A stretch of DNA of 64,000 nt from Pseudomonadota bacterium (GTDB lineage Bacteria > Pseudomonadota > Gammaproteobacteria > Steroidobacterales > Steroidobacteraceae): NCBI GenBank assembly GCA_021816775.1, contig JAKAXA010000001.1, forward strand, positions 17,589 through 81,588, written 5' to 3'. How positions within the stretch are numbered: the stretch's first letter is position 1; every line of letters begins with the position of its first letter. Below the pieces are notes generated by a model. That model was not told the DNA's origin. It worked only from the letters and a program-made list of their open reading frames with translations, and searched no databases. Position numbers and translations under genes: made by a program. This document shows positions 15,778-24,477 of this stretch, piece by piece.

Positions 15778-16660
15778 TTTCCTGGCCCAGATGGCCGCCA
15801 CGAGCCGCGCGCGCGCCACCGCCGCGCGCGCCGCATGCCCCGAGTCCCGCATGCTGCAGCTCGCTCGCGAGCAGACGCCCGCACCCGCGTTGCGGCGCGT
15901 GCGCGGGGACTTCGGGTTGATCGCCGAGCTGAAGCCGCGCTCGCCGGCCGCCGGCCCCCTGGCTGAAACCGACCCCGACGTCGAGGGACGGGTGCGCGCC
16001 TACGGCGCCGCCGGCGCCGCGGCCGTCTCGGTGCTGACCGAGCCGGAACGCTTCGGCGGGGACCTGGAGCACCTGCGCCGCGCCGCAGCCGCGCTCGCGC
16101 CGCTCGGCGTGCCCGCGATGCGCAAGGACTTCCTGGTCGATCCGTATCAGGTCGCCGAGGCCCGCGCGGCAGGCGCCGGCGGCGTGCTGCTGATCGTGCG
16201 CATGCTGGAGCAGGCTGCGCTGGAGGCGATGATCGGGCGGACCCGCGAGCTCGGCCTCTTCGCCCTGCTCGAGACCTTCGATGAGCGCGACATCGAGCGG
16301 CTGCATGCACTGACTGCGCGAGTGGGCGCGGAGGGTCTGCTCGCGGGTGTCAATTGCCGCGACCTCGCCACGCTGAAGGTGGTGCCGAGCCGCCTCGAGG
16401 CGCTCGGGCCGCTGCTGCCTCGCGCGCTGGCGCGCGTGGCCGAAAGCGGTGTCACGACACCGGAGGATGCACGGCGCATGAGCCACGCCGGCTATGATCT
16501 GGCGCTGGTCGGCAGTGCGCTGATGCGCGCCGCTGACCCGGCCGCGCTGGCCGCAGCAATGACGGCGGCGGGACGAGCCGCCAAGCACGGATCCGCGGGA
16601 CAGGCAGGCCGCGCCGGGGGGCTCGCCGCCCGGCACGGCCGAGAGCGCGGCCCGACATGA
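15767..16660 (+). CDS. trpC: Indole-3-glycerol phosphate synthase TrpC
   Basis: A 297-residue (beta/alpha)8 enzyme that closes the indole ring. Recognisable are IAELKPRSPAAG (catalytic lysine), SVLTEPERFGG, MRKDFLVDPYQV, GVNCRDLATL and VAESGV. It is single-function; the PRAI activity is encoded separately by trpF, unlike the fused E. coli TrpCF. A Gly/Ala/Arg-rich tail of about 30 residues extends past the barrel. GTG start inside trpD. Confidence 0.94.
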   Translation: MRSDFLAQMAATSRARATAARAACPESRMLQLAREQTPAPALRRVRGDFGLIAELKPRSPAAGPLAETDPDVEGRVRAYGAAGAAAVSVLTEPERFGGDLEHLRRAAAALAPLGVPAMRKDFLVDPYQVAEARAAGAGGVLLIVRMLEQAALEAMIGRTRELGLFALLETFDERDIERLHALTARVGAEGLLAGVNCRDLATLKVVPSRLEALGPLLPRALARVAESGVTTPEDARRMSHAGYDLALVGSALMRAADPAALAAAMTAAGRAAKHGSAGQAGRAGGLAARHGRERGPT

Positions 16661-17277
16661 ATCCCGGCCACGCCCCCCTGTGGATCAAGATCTGCGGCAT
16701 GACCACGCCGGAGGCGGTGGAGGCGGCGCTCGCCGCCGGCGCCGATGCCATCGGCTTCGTGTTTGCCGACTCGCCGCGCCGGGTCACGGTGGCGCTTGCG
16801 CGCCGGCTCGCCGGGCCGGCGCGCGGAAAGGCGCGCTGCGTGGCGGTGACGCGCCACCCCGGGCAGCATGAGATGGATGAGATCGTGTCCGTGTTTCGCC
16901 CCGACCTGCTGCAAAGCGACGCGCGCGACTTCGAGCGGCTGCGCCTGCCCGACACGCTCGAGCGGCTGCCGGTCCTGCGAGGCTTCAGCGCGGGGGACAG
17001 CCTGCCGGCGCGGCTGCTGTTCGAAGGGGCGGCGAGCGGCACCGGCCGCACGTGCGACTGGCACAGCGCCGCGCAGGTGGCGCGCCGCGCGCAGCTGGTG
17101 CTCGCCGGCGGGCTCGATCCGGGCAACGTCGCCGCCGCGATCGCGGCGGTCCGGCCGTTCGGCGTCGATGTGTCAAGCGGCGTCGAGGCGAGTCCCGGCG
17201 TGAAGGACCCGCGTGAGATCAACCGATTCGTGAGCGCGGCGCGCGCGGCGCGCGCCGCATTGCAGGAGCCGACATGA
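16657..17277 (+). CDS. trpF: Phosphoribosylanthranilate isomerase TrpF
   Basis: A 206-residue barrel that isomerises phosphoribosylanthranilate. WIKICGMTTPEA carries the catalytic cysteine. GADAIGFVFADSPRRV, LLQ at the third strand, LAGGLDPGNV and FGVDVSSGVEASPGVKD follow in order. ATGA overlaps couple it to trpC on one side and trpB on the other. Confidence 0.95.
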   Translation: MNPGHAPLWIKICGMTTPEAVEAALAAGADAIGFVFADSPRRVTVALARRLAGPARGKARCVAVTRHPGQHEMDEIVSVFRPDLLQSDARDFERLRLPDTLERLPVLRGFSAGDSLPARLLFEGAASGTGRTCDWHSAAQVARRAQLVLAGGLDPGNVAAAIAAVRPFGVDVSSGVEASPGVKDPREINRFVSAARAARAALQEPT

Positions 17278-18503
17278 GTGTGAATGCAACCGATGCCCTG
17301 GCGGACCTCACCGCCGGAGGAATGCCCGATGCGCACGGCCGGTTCGGTCCGTTCGGCGGGCGGTATGTGCCCGAGACGTTGATTCCGGCGCTCGAGCGTC
17401 TCGATGCCGGCGTGCGCGAGCATCTGCACGCCCCACCCTTCCAGCGGGAATTCGCCGGCGAGCTGTCGAGCTGGGTGGGGCGTCCCACCGCGCTCACCTT
17501 CGCGCGGCGCCTCTCGGCCGAGTGGGGCGCGCGCATCTGGCTGAAGCGCGAGGATCTGGCGCACACCGGCGCGCACAAGATCAACAATGCCCTCGGCCAG
17601 GCGCTGCTTGCCCGGCGCCTCGGCGCGCGGCGCATCGTGGCCGAGACCGGCGCGGGGCAACATGGTGTGGCCAGCGCCGCGGCGTGCGCGCGGCTCGGGC
17701 TGCCCTGCACGGTGTACATGGGCTCGATCGACATGGAGCGCCAGGCGCCGAACGTCGGACGGATGCGCCTGCTCGGGGCGACGGTCGTGGCGGTGGCGAG
17801 CGGCGACCGCACGTTGCGCGCGGCCATCGACGAGGCGCTGCGCGATTGGGTGTCCGATCCGACGCAGACCTACTATCTGCTCGGCTCGGCGGTCGGGCCG
17901 CACCCGTATCCTTACCTGGTGCGCGAGCTGCAGGCGGTGATCGGCCGGGAGGCCCGCGCACAGATCCAGGAGGCCGAAGGACGGCTGCCGGATGCGGTGA
18001 TGGCCTGCGTCGGCGGCGGATCGAATGCGATCGGGATGTTTCATGCGTTCGTGCCCGACGCCGGCGTCGAGATCATCGGCGTGGAGGCCGGCGGGCGCGG
18101 CACCGCCCTCGGCGGCAATGCAGCGACGCTGTCCTTCGGACGGCCCGGCGTCCTGCATGGCAGCTACTCCATGCTGCTGCAGGACGCGGACGGCCAGATC
18201 CAGGAAACCCACTCGGTGTCGGCCGGTCTCGACTATCCCGGCGTCGGCCCCGAGCATGCGCTGCTGGCGCGCATCGGCCGGGTGCGCTACGAGAGCGCAA
18301 GCGACGAGGAAGCGCTCGAGGGCGTGACCGCCCTGTGCCGGTTCGAAGGCATTCTGCCGGCCCTGGAGAGCGCGCACGCGCTCGCGGGGGCCCGGCGCTG
18401 GGCCCACGCTCATCCCGGCGGCACGCTCGTCGTGTGCCTGTCCGGGCGCGGGGACAAGGACATGCCGACCCTGCAGCAGACCCTGCTCGCGGAGCGCGCA
18501 TGA
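17274..18503 (+). CDS. trpB: Tryptophan synthase beta chain TrpB
   Basis: A 409-residue PLP enzyme condensing indole with serine. The N-terminus FGPFGGRYVPETL is typical. The PLP lysine lies in HTGAHKINNALGQ, the catalytic glutamate region in AETGAGQHGVA, and the phosphate-binding loop in CVGGGSNAIGMF. ATGA overlaps join it to trpF and trpA. Confidence 0.97.
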   Translation: MSVNATDALADLTAGGMPDAHGRFGPFGGRYVPETLIPALERLDAGVREHLHAPPFQREFAGELSSWVGRPTALTFARRLSAEWGARIWLKREDLAHTGAHKINNALGQALLARRLGARRIVAETGAGQHGVASAAACARLGLPCTVYMGSIDMERQAPNVGRMRLLGATVVAVASGDRTLRAAIDEALRDWVSDPTQTYYLLGSAVGPHPYPYLVRELQAVIGREARAQIQEAEGRLPDAVMACVGGGSNAIGMFHAFVPDAGVEIIGVEAGGRGTALGGNAATLSFGRPGVLHGSYSMLLQDADGQIQETHSVSAGLDYPGVGPEHALLARIGRVRYESASDEEALEGVTALCRFEGILPALESAHALAGARRWAHAHPGGTLVVCLSGRGDKDMPTLQQTLLAERA

Positions 18504-19282
18504 ACGCGCACGAGCGCATCGGCGCCGCCATTGCCGCGGCCAACGCGCGCGGCGAGCCCGCCCTCGTCGCCTACCTCACCGCCGGCTTTCCGCGTCGCGA
18601 GCGCTTCGAGGCCGATCTGCGGCGCATTGCCGCAGCGGCCGACGTAATCGAGATCGGCGTGCCGTTCACGGACCCGATGGCCGACGGGGTGACCGTTCAG
18701 CGCTCGAGCCGCATCGCCCTCGAGCAGGGCGTGAGCCTGCGCTGGATCCTGCAGACGCTCGAGGCGATGAGTCCGCCGGTCGCGGCCCCGCTGCTGCTGA
18801 TGAGCTACCTCAACCCGCTGCTGGCCTTCGGGCTGGAGCCCCTGGCCCGCGCGGCCGAGCGCGCCGCGGTGGCCGGATTGATCGTGCCGGATCTGCCGTT
18901 CGATGAGGGCGATGCGCTGCACGAGGCGCTCTCCGCGCGCGGGCTCGCCCTGGTGCAGATGGTCACGCCGGTGACCCCGCAGGAGCGCCTGGAGCGCATC
19001 TGCGAGCGCAGCCGGGGCTTTATCTACGCGGTCACGGCGACCGGCACCACGGGGCGCAACCTCAGCGTGCCGGTGGAGGTGACCGACTACCTCGACCGGG
19101 TGCGCCGCCAGGCGCCGGTGCCGGTGTGCGCCGGTTTCGGCATCCGCGGCCGCGAGCAGCTCGAGCGCCTGCGCGGGCACGTCGATGGCGTGATCATCGG
19201 CTCGGCGCTGGTGGAAGTGCTCGAGCAGGGGGGCGATCCGACGGAGTGGCTGTGCACGCTGCGCGGCCGCGCGGGCGTCTAA
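18500..19282 (+). CDS. trpA: Tryptophan synthase alpha chain TrpA
   Basis: A 260-residue barrel that releases indole from indole-3-glycerol phosphate for TrpB. Key segments are ALVAYLTAGFP, DVIEIGVPFTDPMADG (catalytic Glu and Asp), MSYLNPLLAFG, GLIVPDLPFDEG and VCAGFGIRG. It starts within the trpB stop (ATGA) and is the last gene of the complete operon; no clear terminator is seen after it. Confidence 0.96.
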   Translation: MNAHERIGAAIAAANARGEPALVAYLTAGFPRRERFEADLRRIAAAADVIEIGVPFTDPMADGVTVQRSSRIALEQGVSLRWILQTLEAMSPPVAAPLLLMSYLNPLLAFGLEPLARAAERAAVAGLIVPDLPFDEGDALHEALSARGLALVQMVTPVTPQERLERICERSRGFIYAVTATGTTGRNLSVPVEVTDYLDRVRRQAPVPVCAGFGIRGREQLERLRGHVDGVIIGSALVEVLEQGGDPTEWLCTLRGRAGV

Positions 19283-19327
19283 GCGGCGCTGCGCAGGCGG
19301 CATGGCCGGTGGTAATGTGGGCCCGCC

Positions 19328-20029
19328 ATGGCCACGCTCACCATTGCCAGACGTTTTCGCGGCCCGGCGCAATCCGCCAACGGCGGCTACTTCGCCGGGT
19401 GCGTCGCCGCGCAGCTCGCGCAGACGGTCACCGTCCGGCTGCTCAGTCCCCCGCCGCTCGATACGCCGCTCGAGGTGCAGACGCTGCCGGACGGGACGCT
19501 CGCCATCACCCACGCGAATGAGCCGATCGGCTCGGCCCGGCCCGCCCACCTGACGCTCAGCTCTCCCCAGGCGCCGGCGTACTTCGAGGCCGTCGAGGCC
19601 TCGCGGCGCTACGCGGGATTCAAGCATCACCGGTTTCCGACCTGTTTCGTGTGCGGCACGGAGCGGCCGCGCGGCGACGGGCTGCGCATCTTCGCCGGGC
19701 CCCTGCCCGAGCGCGACCTGGTGGCGGCGCCCTGGGTGCCCGATGCCTCGCTCGACCAGGGCGACGGGAAGGTGCGCCCCGAGTTCATGTCGGCCGCGCT
19801 CGACTGCCCCGGCTACTACGCCGTCAGCCCGGAGGATCGCATGATGCTGCTCGGGGAATTCACGGCCCACGTGAATCGCCGGGTGCACGTCGGGGAACGC
19901 TGCACGGTGATCGGTTGGGCCCTGGAATCCGACGGCCGCAAGCACGGCGCCGGCACCGCCGTATTCGGCGAGGACGGCGAGCTCTGCGGCAGCGCCCGCG
20001 CGCTGTGGATCGAGCCCAAGGGCGAGTGA
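19328..20029 (+). CDS. Hotdog-fold thioesterase-like protein
   Basis: 233 residues. The sequence reads as two half-domains: the first begins FRGPAQSANGGYFAGCVAAQL (split here as the hotdog signature NGGYFAG), and a second follows from about residue 150 (SAALDCPGYYAV). A CxxCG pair (FPTCFVCGTERPRGDGL) lies between them and may bind metal or stabilise the fold. Proteins of this layout are annotated as acyl-CoA thioesterase-like, but no catalytic role is established. It follows trpA by 45 bases without overlap and its end meets the convergent ppa gene. Confidence 0.65.
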   Translation: MATLTIARRFRGPAQSANGGYFAGCVAAQLAQTVTVRLLSPPPLDTPLEVQTLPDGTLAITHANEPIGSARPAHLTLSSPQAPAYFEAVEASRRYAGFKHHRFPTCFVCGTERPRGDGLRIFAGPLPERDLVAAPWVPDASLDQGDGKVRPEFMSAALDCPGYYAVSPEDRMMLLGEFTAHVNRRVHVGERCTVIGWALESDGRKHGAGTAVFGEDGELCGSARALWIEPKGE

Positions 20030-20030
20030 A

Positions 20031-20675
20031 TCAGCGCGGAACGGTGTCCTCGGCGCCCGTCCCGGCCTCGCCGTAGGTCTCGCGGTAGTCCTCGATCGCG
20101 GCGCGGATCACGGCGGCGGCGGCCGCGTGGCCGTATCGGCCGGCGATCTTCAGGCCCGGCGGCTCGCCCGGCACCAGCTTGTAGGTCGCGAAATAATGCT
20201 CGAGGCGCTCGATGAGTGTCCCCGGTAGGTCGGTGAGCTCGCGCGCCCCGCCCCACACGTAATCGCCCTCCAGCACCGCGACGATCTTGTCGTCGGCCTC
20301 GCCCCGGTCGATGATTTTCAGGCCGCCGAGGATGCGGGCGCGCAGCAGGATTTCCGAGTGGGTGATCGGCCGCTCGCTGATCACGCAGATATCGAGCGGG
20401 TCGCCGTCACCGCGCTCGCAGCCCGGCGCCAGACGCCGGACACGCTCGCCGCAGTAGGTCTGCGGGATGAACCCGTAGAGCGAGGGCGGATGGGATGAGG
20501 TGCGCTGCGGGCGGTCCACCCGCAGGTAGCCGGTGACCTTGTCGACCTCGTACTTCATCAGGTCGAACGGCGTGATCTCGATGTAGGCGGTCACCACTTC
20601 CGGACAGTCCGGGCCCGGATCCAGGCCGTGCCACGGATGCGGACGCCAATGGAAATGTGCGACGGGGGCGGTCAT
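20031..20675 (-). CDS. ppa: Inorganic pyrophosphatase Ppa
   Basis: A 214-residue family-I soluble pyrophosphatase. Diagnostic pieces are [15 protein letters not shown]-like [27 protein letters not shown], the metal-binding [11 protein letters not shown] and [11 protein letters not shown]. The enzyme pulls biosynthetic reactions forward by removing pyrophosphate. Start taken at [15 protein letters not shown]; no good ribosome-binding site is seen, and a start at 20720 would add 15 residues. It lies downstream of the THX gene in the same direction. Confidence 0.93.
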   Translation of the reverse strand: MTAPVAHFHWRPHPWHGLDPGPDCPEVVTAYIEITPFDLMKYEVDKVTGYLRVDRPQRTSSHPPSLYGFIPQTYCGERVRRLAPGCERGDGDPLDICVISERPITHSEILLRARILGGLKIIDRGEADDKIVAVLEGDYVWGGARELTDLPGTLIERLEHYFATYKLVPGEPPGLKIAGRYGHAAAAAVIRAAIEDYRETYGEAGTGAEDTVPR

Positions 20676-20747
20676 GGGGGAAAACGTCCCGGCTTCCTGG
20701 CCGGCCGCGGCACGGGCCACTGGCGCGCCATCGGGGTCGTGCGCCGA

Positions 20748-20861
20748 TTACTTGCGCGTGGGGCGCTTGGCCTTCTTCGCGCCGGGGTCCTTGGCGCGAG
20801 TCTTGCCGAAGGAGCCCCGGTAAATCTTGCCGCGGCGGGTTCTGATGTCGCCCTTGCCCAT
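20748..20861 (-). CDS. 30S ribosomal protein THX
   Basis: A 37-codon gene whose product starts [20 protein letters not shown] and ends in a Lys/Arg-rich tail. This is the signature of the very small THX protein known from the Thermus 30S subunit and found in many proteobacteria. Of 37 residues, well over a third are Lys or Arg. TGAGGAG precedes the ATG at the right distance. It is easily missed because of its size. Confidence 0.92.
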   Translation of the reverse strand: MGKGDIRTRRGKIYRGSFGKTRAKDPGAKKAKRPTRK

Positions 20862-20944
20862 CGAATCGTCTCCTCAGACGGTGAAAAAGCGGGGCGCGAA
20901 GTGTAGCAGAGCGCCCGGCCAAAGCGCCCAAAATCCGCATGAAA

Positions 20945-20983
20945 CCGGCCGGCCCCGAAAGCAGACCTCTCGGGGCCGGCCGG
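20945..20983 (-). terminator. Terminator after the RRM protein gene
   Basis: A perfect 14-bp inverted repeat (ccggccggccccga / tcggggccggccgg) with an 11-base loop lies 15 bases past the RRM gene stop. On the minus strand the stem is followed by only a short T run (tttc), so termination efficiency is uncertain, but the stem is very stable. Confidence 0.7.
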
Positions 20984-20997
20984 CTATCGCCAGGGGA

Positions 20998-21279
20998 TTA
21001 CCAGCGCCGGGGGGCGCCGCCGCGGCCGCCGCCGGCGCCGCGCTCCTGAGCCTCATTGACCCGCAGCGGGCGTCCGCCGAGGTCCTTGCCGTTCAGGTTC
21101 TGGATCGCGCGGGTGGCATCCGCACGCGCCATTTCCACGAATCCAAAGCCGCGCGGCCGGCCGGTTTCCCGGTCGGAGATCAGGCTTACGGACTCGACGG
21201 TCCCGTGCTGCGCGAACAGCTCGCGGACCTCGCTCTCAGTGGCCGAAAACGGAAGGTTTCCGACGTAGATCTTCGTCAT
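20998..21279 (-). CDS. RRM-type RNA-binding protein
   Basis: A 93-residue single-RRM protein. RNP2 is KIYVGNLPF at the N-terminus and RNP1 is RGFGFVEM about 50 residues in, both intact. A short Gly/Arg-rich tail (GGGRGG) follows, as in bacterial cold-inducible glycine-rich RNA-binding proteins. GGAGT precedes the ATG at 21279. About 240 bases of non-coding DNA lie upstream and could hold a long 5' leader, common for cold-induced genes; no specific element was recognised. Confidence 0.93.
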   Translation of the reverse strand: MTKIYVGNLPFSATESEVRELFAQHGTVESVSLISDRETGRPRGFGFVEMARADATRAIQNLNGKDLGGRPLRVNEAQERGAGGGRGGAPRRW

Positions 21280-21520
21280 GCAATCAAACTCCACAAACGG
21301 GATGGGCCTCCCCGGCGCGCTCTGTTGGTGTTCTGCGGACGAGGGGCTTCCAAACAATTACCGGCAGGGTCACTGCCACCTGGTCGGGAACGATTCGGCT
21401 TTTCTCCGTAAGCCGGCTCGATAACCGAGCGGCCAGCAGGCGGCAGGAAAGGGAATGATCACAGACCCGCGCCTAGAATAACCTGGATCCGCCCTGATGC
21501 ACAAGCGGCAGGCAACACGC

Positions 21521-22582
21521 TCAGCGGTATCGCGCCAGCACCTTGCGCAGCCCCGCCGATCCGGGCGAGAGCTGCTCGTAGGGCAGGGCGTTCAGCGGCT
21601 CCTCGGGAGTCGCGTTGACCTGGTGGAAGTCGGGACGCTCCTCGCCGGCATCGACGTAGATCAGGCCCGTCAGGTACTCCCCGGAGCTCATTCTCGCCTG
21701 CACCGCCGCTGCCGCAGCGGCGCGATCGGTCGGATCGTAGTCGGAGTCGATCTTGCGCAGCACGATCCGGCTGCCGTCGTGCAGGGTCACCTCGCGTGCC
21801 TCGCCGACGCCGTAGTCGACGGTGATCGGCGCCTCGCTCGGCACGAAATCGGCGAGCACGGCGGGCTCGTAGTGCTCCCGGGTGTACGCGTAGCTCTTGG
21901 TCGAGCCCTCGTGATCGTTGAACGTCACACACGGGGAGAGCACGTCGATGAGCGCGAAGCCCCGGTGCTTCAGGCCGGCCTCGATCAGCGGCACCAGCTG
22001 GTGCTTGTCCCCGGAGAAGCCGCGGGCGACGAACGTCGCGCCGAGATCGAGCGCGAGCAGGACCGGGTCGATCGGCGGCTGCAGGTTGGTCTCGCCCTTC
22101 TTGGCGCGGGTGCCGACGTCCGCGGAGGCGGAGAACTGTCCCTTGGTGAGGCCGTACACGCCGTTGTTCTCGATCATATAGAGCATGTCGACGTTGCGGC
22201 GGACGGCATGGCAGAACTGTCCGAGTCCGATCGACAGCGTGTCGCCGTCGCCGGAGATGCCGATGTAGGTCAGGCGCCGGTTGGCGGCGTTGGCGCCCAT
22301 CGCGATCGACGGCATGCGCCCGTGCACGGCGTTGAAGCCGTGCGCCCCGCTGACGAAATACGCAGTGGTCTTCGAGGAGCAGCCGATGCCCGAGAGCTTG
22401 ACCAGGTTCTGCGGCTCGATCGAGCGGCGCCAGCACGCCTCGACGATAGCGGCGGTGATCGAGTCGTGGCCGCAGCCGGCGCACAGCGTCGACAGCGCCC
22501 CTTCGTAGGCGCGCCGCGTCAGCCCGAGCGCATTCTGCGGCAGCGACGGATGAGTGACTCTGGGCTTGGCGATGAAGGTCAT
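21521..22582 (-). CDS. korB: 2-oxoacid:ferredoxin oxidoreductase, beta subunit
   Basis: A 353-residue thiamine-diphosphate subunit. LCAGCGHDSI with its CxxC, GIGCSSKTTAYF, ISGDGDTLSIG (TPP/metal site) and MIENNGVYGLTKGQ mark the KorB/PorB beta family. The GSTKSYAYTREHYEP segment is typical of 2-oxoglutarate-type enzymes, but substrate choice is uncertain. GAGGAG precedes the ATG. It is the last gene of a three-gene minus-strand operon, 9 bases after korA. Confidence 0.92.
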   Translation of the reverse strand: MTFIAKPRVTHPSLPQNALGLTRRAYEGALSTLCAGCGHDSITAAIVEACWRRSIEPQNLVKLSGIGCSSKTTAYFVSGAHGFNAVHGRMPSIAMGANAANRRLTYIGISGDGDTLSIGLGQFCHAVRRNVDMLYMIENNGVYGLTKGQFSASADVGTRAKKGETNLQPPIDPVLLALDLGATFVARGFSGDKHQLVPLIEAGLKHRGFALIDVLSPCVTFNDHEGSTKSYAYTREHYEPAVLADFVPSEAPITVDYGVGEAREVTLHDGSRIVLRKIDSDYDPTDRAAAAAAVQARMSSGEYLTGLIYVDAGEERPDFHQVNATPEEPLNALPYEQLSPGSAGLRKVLARYR

Positions 22583-22591
22583 GTCAACTCC

Positions 22592-24430
22592 TCAGGCGCC
22601 GACCGCGCTGGGTTTGACGGCGCTCGGGCGGCCGCGCAGCTCCGCGAGAACCCCCTCGACGATGAACCGCGAGCTGACCGGCAGGCCGCTGTAGTGCAGC
22701 AGCGAGCGCAGCTTGGCTTTCTCCACCGGCGTCTCCAGCGTCAGCAGCGAGCGCAGCTGCGCATCGCGATTCTGCTCGACCACGAACACCAGCGCGTGCT
22801 CGGCGAGAAACCGCTCCACCTCCGCGCCGAACGGGAACGCGCGCACACGCATGTAGTCGACCGAGATACCTTCGGCCGCGAGCAGCGCGAGCGCTTCGCG
22901 CACCGCGCTGTCGCCGCTGCCGACGGACACGATGCCGACTTCGCGTCCGGAGCCTTCGATCAGCGGCCGCGGGACGTATGTCTTGGCGGTCTGCCACTTC
23001 TTCATCAGCCGGTCGAGGACCAGCTGGTAGTCGTGCGCGTCCTCGGTATACGTTCCAAACTGCGTGTGGCCGGAGCCGCGCGTGAAATACGCACCCTTGG
23101 GGTGCACGCCAGGCAGCGTGCGCCACGGAATGCCGTCGCCGTCGGTATCCAGATAGCGGTGGAATTTCTCCAGCTTCTCGATCTGCTCCCGGCCGAGCAC
23201 CTTGCCCCGGTCCGGCCGGTACGCATCGTCCCACTGGAGCTCCGGACACATCCAGTCGTTCATGCCGATGTCGAGGTCCGAGAGCACCATCACCGGCGTC
23301 TGCAGGCGTTCGGCAAGATCGAACGCCTCGACCGCCATGGTGAAGCACTCCGCGGGATTGGCCGGATAGAGACACACGTGCCGCGTGTCGCCGTGCGAGG
23401 CGTAGGCGCAGGCCATCAGGTCACCCTGCTGGGTGCGAGTCGGCATGCCGGTGGAGGGACCCACGCGCTGGACATCGAACACCACCGCGGGCACCTCGGC
23501 GTAGTAGGCGAGGCCGAGAAATTCGTTCATCAGCGAGATGCCGGGTCCGGAGGTGGCGGTGAAGGCTCGTGCGCCGTTCCAGGTGGCCCCGAGCACCATG
23601 CCGATCGCGGCGAGTTCGTCTTCCGCCTGGATGAAGGCGAAGCGCTTCACGCCGCTCGCCGCATCGACGCGCAGGCGCTCGCAGAAACCCTTGAATGCGT
23701 CCATCAGCGAGGTCGACGGCGTGATCGGATACCAGGCCGCCACCGTGGCGCCGGCGAACACGCAGCCGAGCGCCGCTGCGGTGTTGCCGTCGATCATGAC
23801 GTGGCCGGCGGTGCGGTTCATCGGCTCGATGGCGAGCGGCAGCGGACAGGCGAAGTGCTCGCGGGCATAATCGAAGCCCAGCTGCAGCGCCTTGACGTTG
23901 CTCTCGAGCAGCTGCGGCTTCTTCGCGTAGGTCTCCCCGAGCAGCTCGCGCATGCGCGCCAGATCGAGGTCGAGCAGCGCCGCGAGCACGCCCGCGTAGC
24001 AGATGTTCTTCATCAGGATGCGGGTGCGCACCCCGGTGAAGCTCTCGTTGCACATCCGGGCGAGCGGCACCCCGAGCACTGTGATATCCGAGCGCGACAG
24101 CAGCACCGGGCGCGGCCACGTGGAGTCGTACACCAGATAGCCGCCGGGGACGAGCTCGCGCACGTCCCGCGCGTAGGTCTCGGGATTGAGCGCCACCATC
24201 AGCTCGACCGAGCCGGAGCGTGCCAGATGCCCCGCGTGCGAGACGCGGATCTCGTACCACGTCGGCAGGCCCTGGATGTTCGACGGGAAGAAGTTCTTGC
24301 CCATCACCGGCACGCCGCTTCTGAAGATGGACTTCATCAGCAGCGTGTTGGCGCTCGCCGAGCCGGTGCCGTTGACCGTGGCGATCTTGAGCGTGAAATC
24401 GTTGATGCGGCTCGGTGCGGATGTAGCCAT
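22592..24430 (-). CDS. korA: 2-oxoacid:ferredoxin oxidoreductase, fused gamma-alpha subunit
   Basis: A 612-residue fusion. The N-terminal gamma domain (about 1-190) contains GTGSASANTLLMKSIFRSG. The alpha domain follows with IDGNTAAALGC, YPITPSTSLMDAF, TATSGPGISLMNEF and QRVGPSTGMPTRTQQGDL, all characteristic of the pyrimidine-binding subunit. Together with korB it oxidatively decarboxylates a 2-oxoacid to acyl-CoA and passes electrons to an iron-sulfur acceptor, here probably the product of the gene upstream. Confidence 0.92.
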   Translation of the reverse strand: MATSAPSRINDFTLKIATVNGTGSASANTLLMKSIFRSGVPVMGKNFFPSNIQGLPTWYEIRVSHAGHLARSGSVELMVALNPETYARDVRELVPGGYLVYDSTWPRPVLLSRSDITVLGVPLARMCNESFTGVRTRILMKNICYAGVLAALLDLDLARMRELLGETYAKKPQLLESNVKALQLGFDYAREHFACPLPLAIEPMNRTAGHVMIDGNTAAALGCVFAGATVAAWYPITPSTSLMDAFKGFCERLRVDAASGVKRFAFIQAEDELAAIGMVLGATWNGARAFTATSGPGISLMNEFLGLAYYAEVPAVVFDVQRVGPSTGMPTRTQQGDLMACAYASHGDTRHVCLYPANPAECFTMAVEAFDLAERLQTPVMVLSDLDIGMNDWMCPELQWDDAYRPDRGKVLGREQIEKLEKFHRYLDTDGDGIPWRTLPGVHPKGAYFTRGSGHTQFGTYTEDAHDYQLVLDRLMKKWQTAKTYVPRPLIEGSGREVGIVSVGSGDSAVREALALLAAEGISVDYMRVRAFPFGAEVERFLAEHALVFVVEQNRDAQLRSLLTLETPVEKAKLRSLLHYSGLPVSSRFIVEGVLAELRGRPSAVKPSAVGA

Positions 24431-24477
24431 GGCTGTGATTGCGCTCGGGCGGGAAGGGCTTGGCGGGGGCGGTCGGA

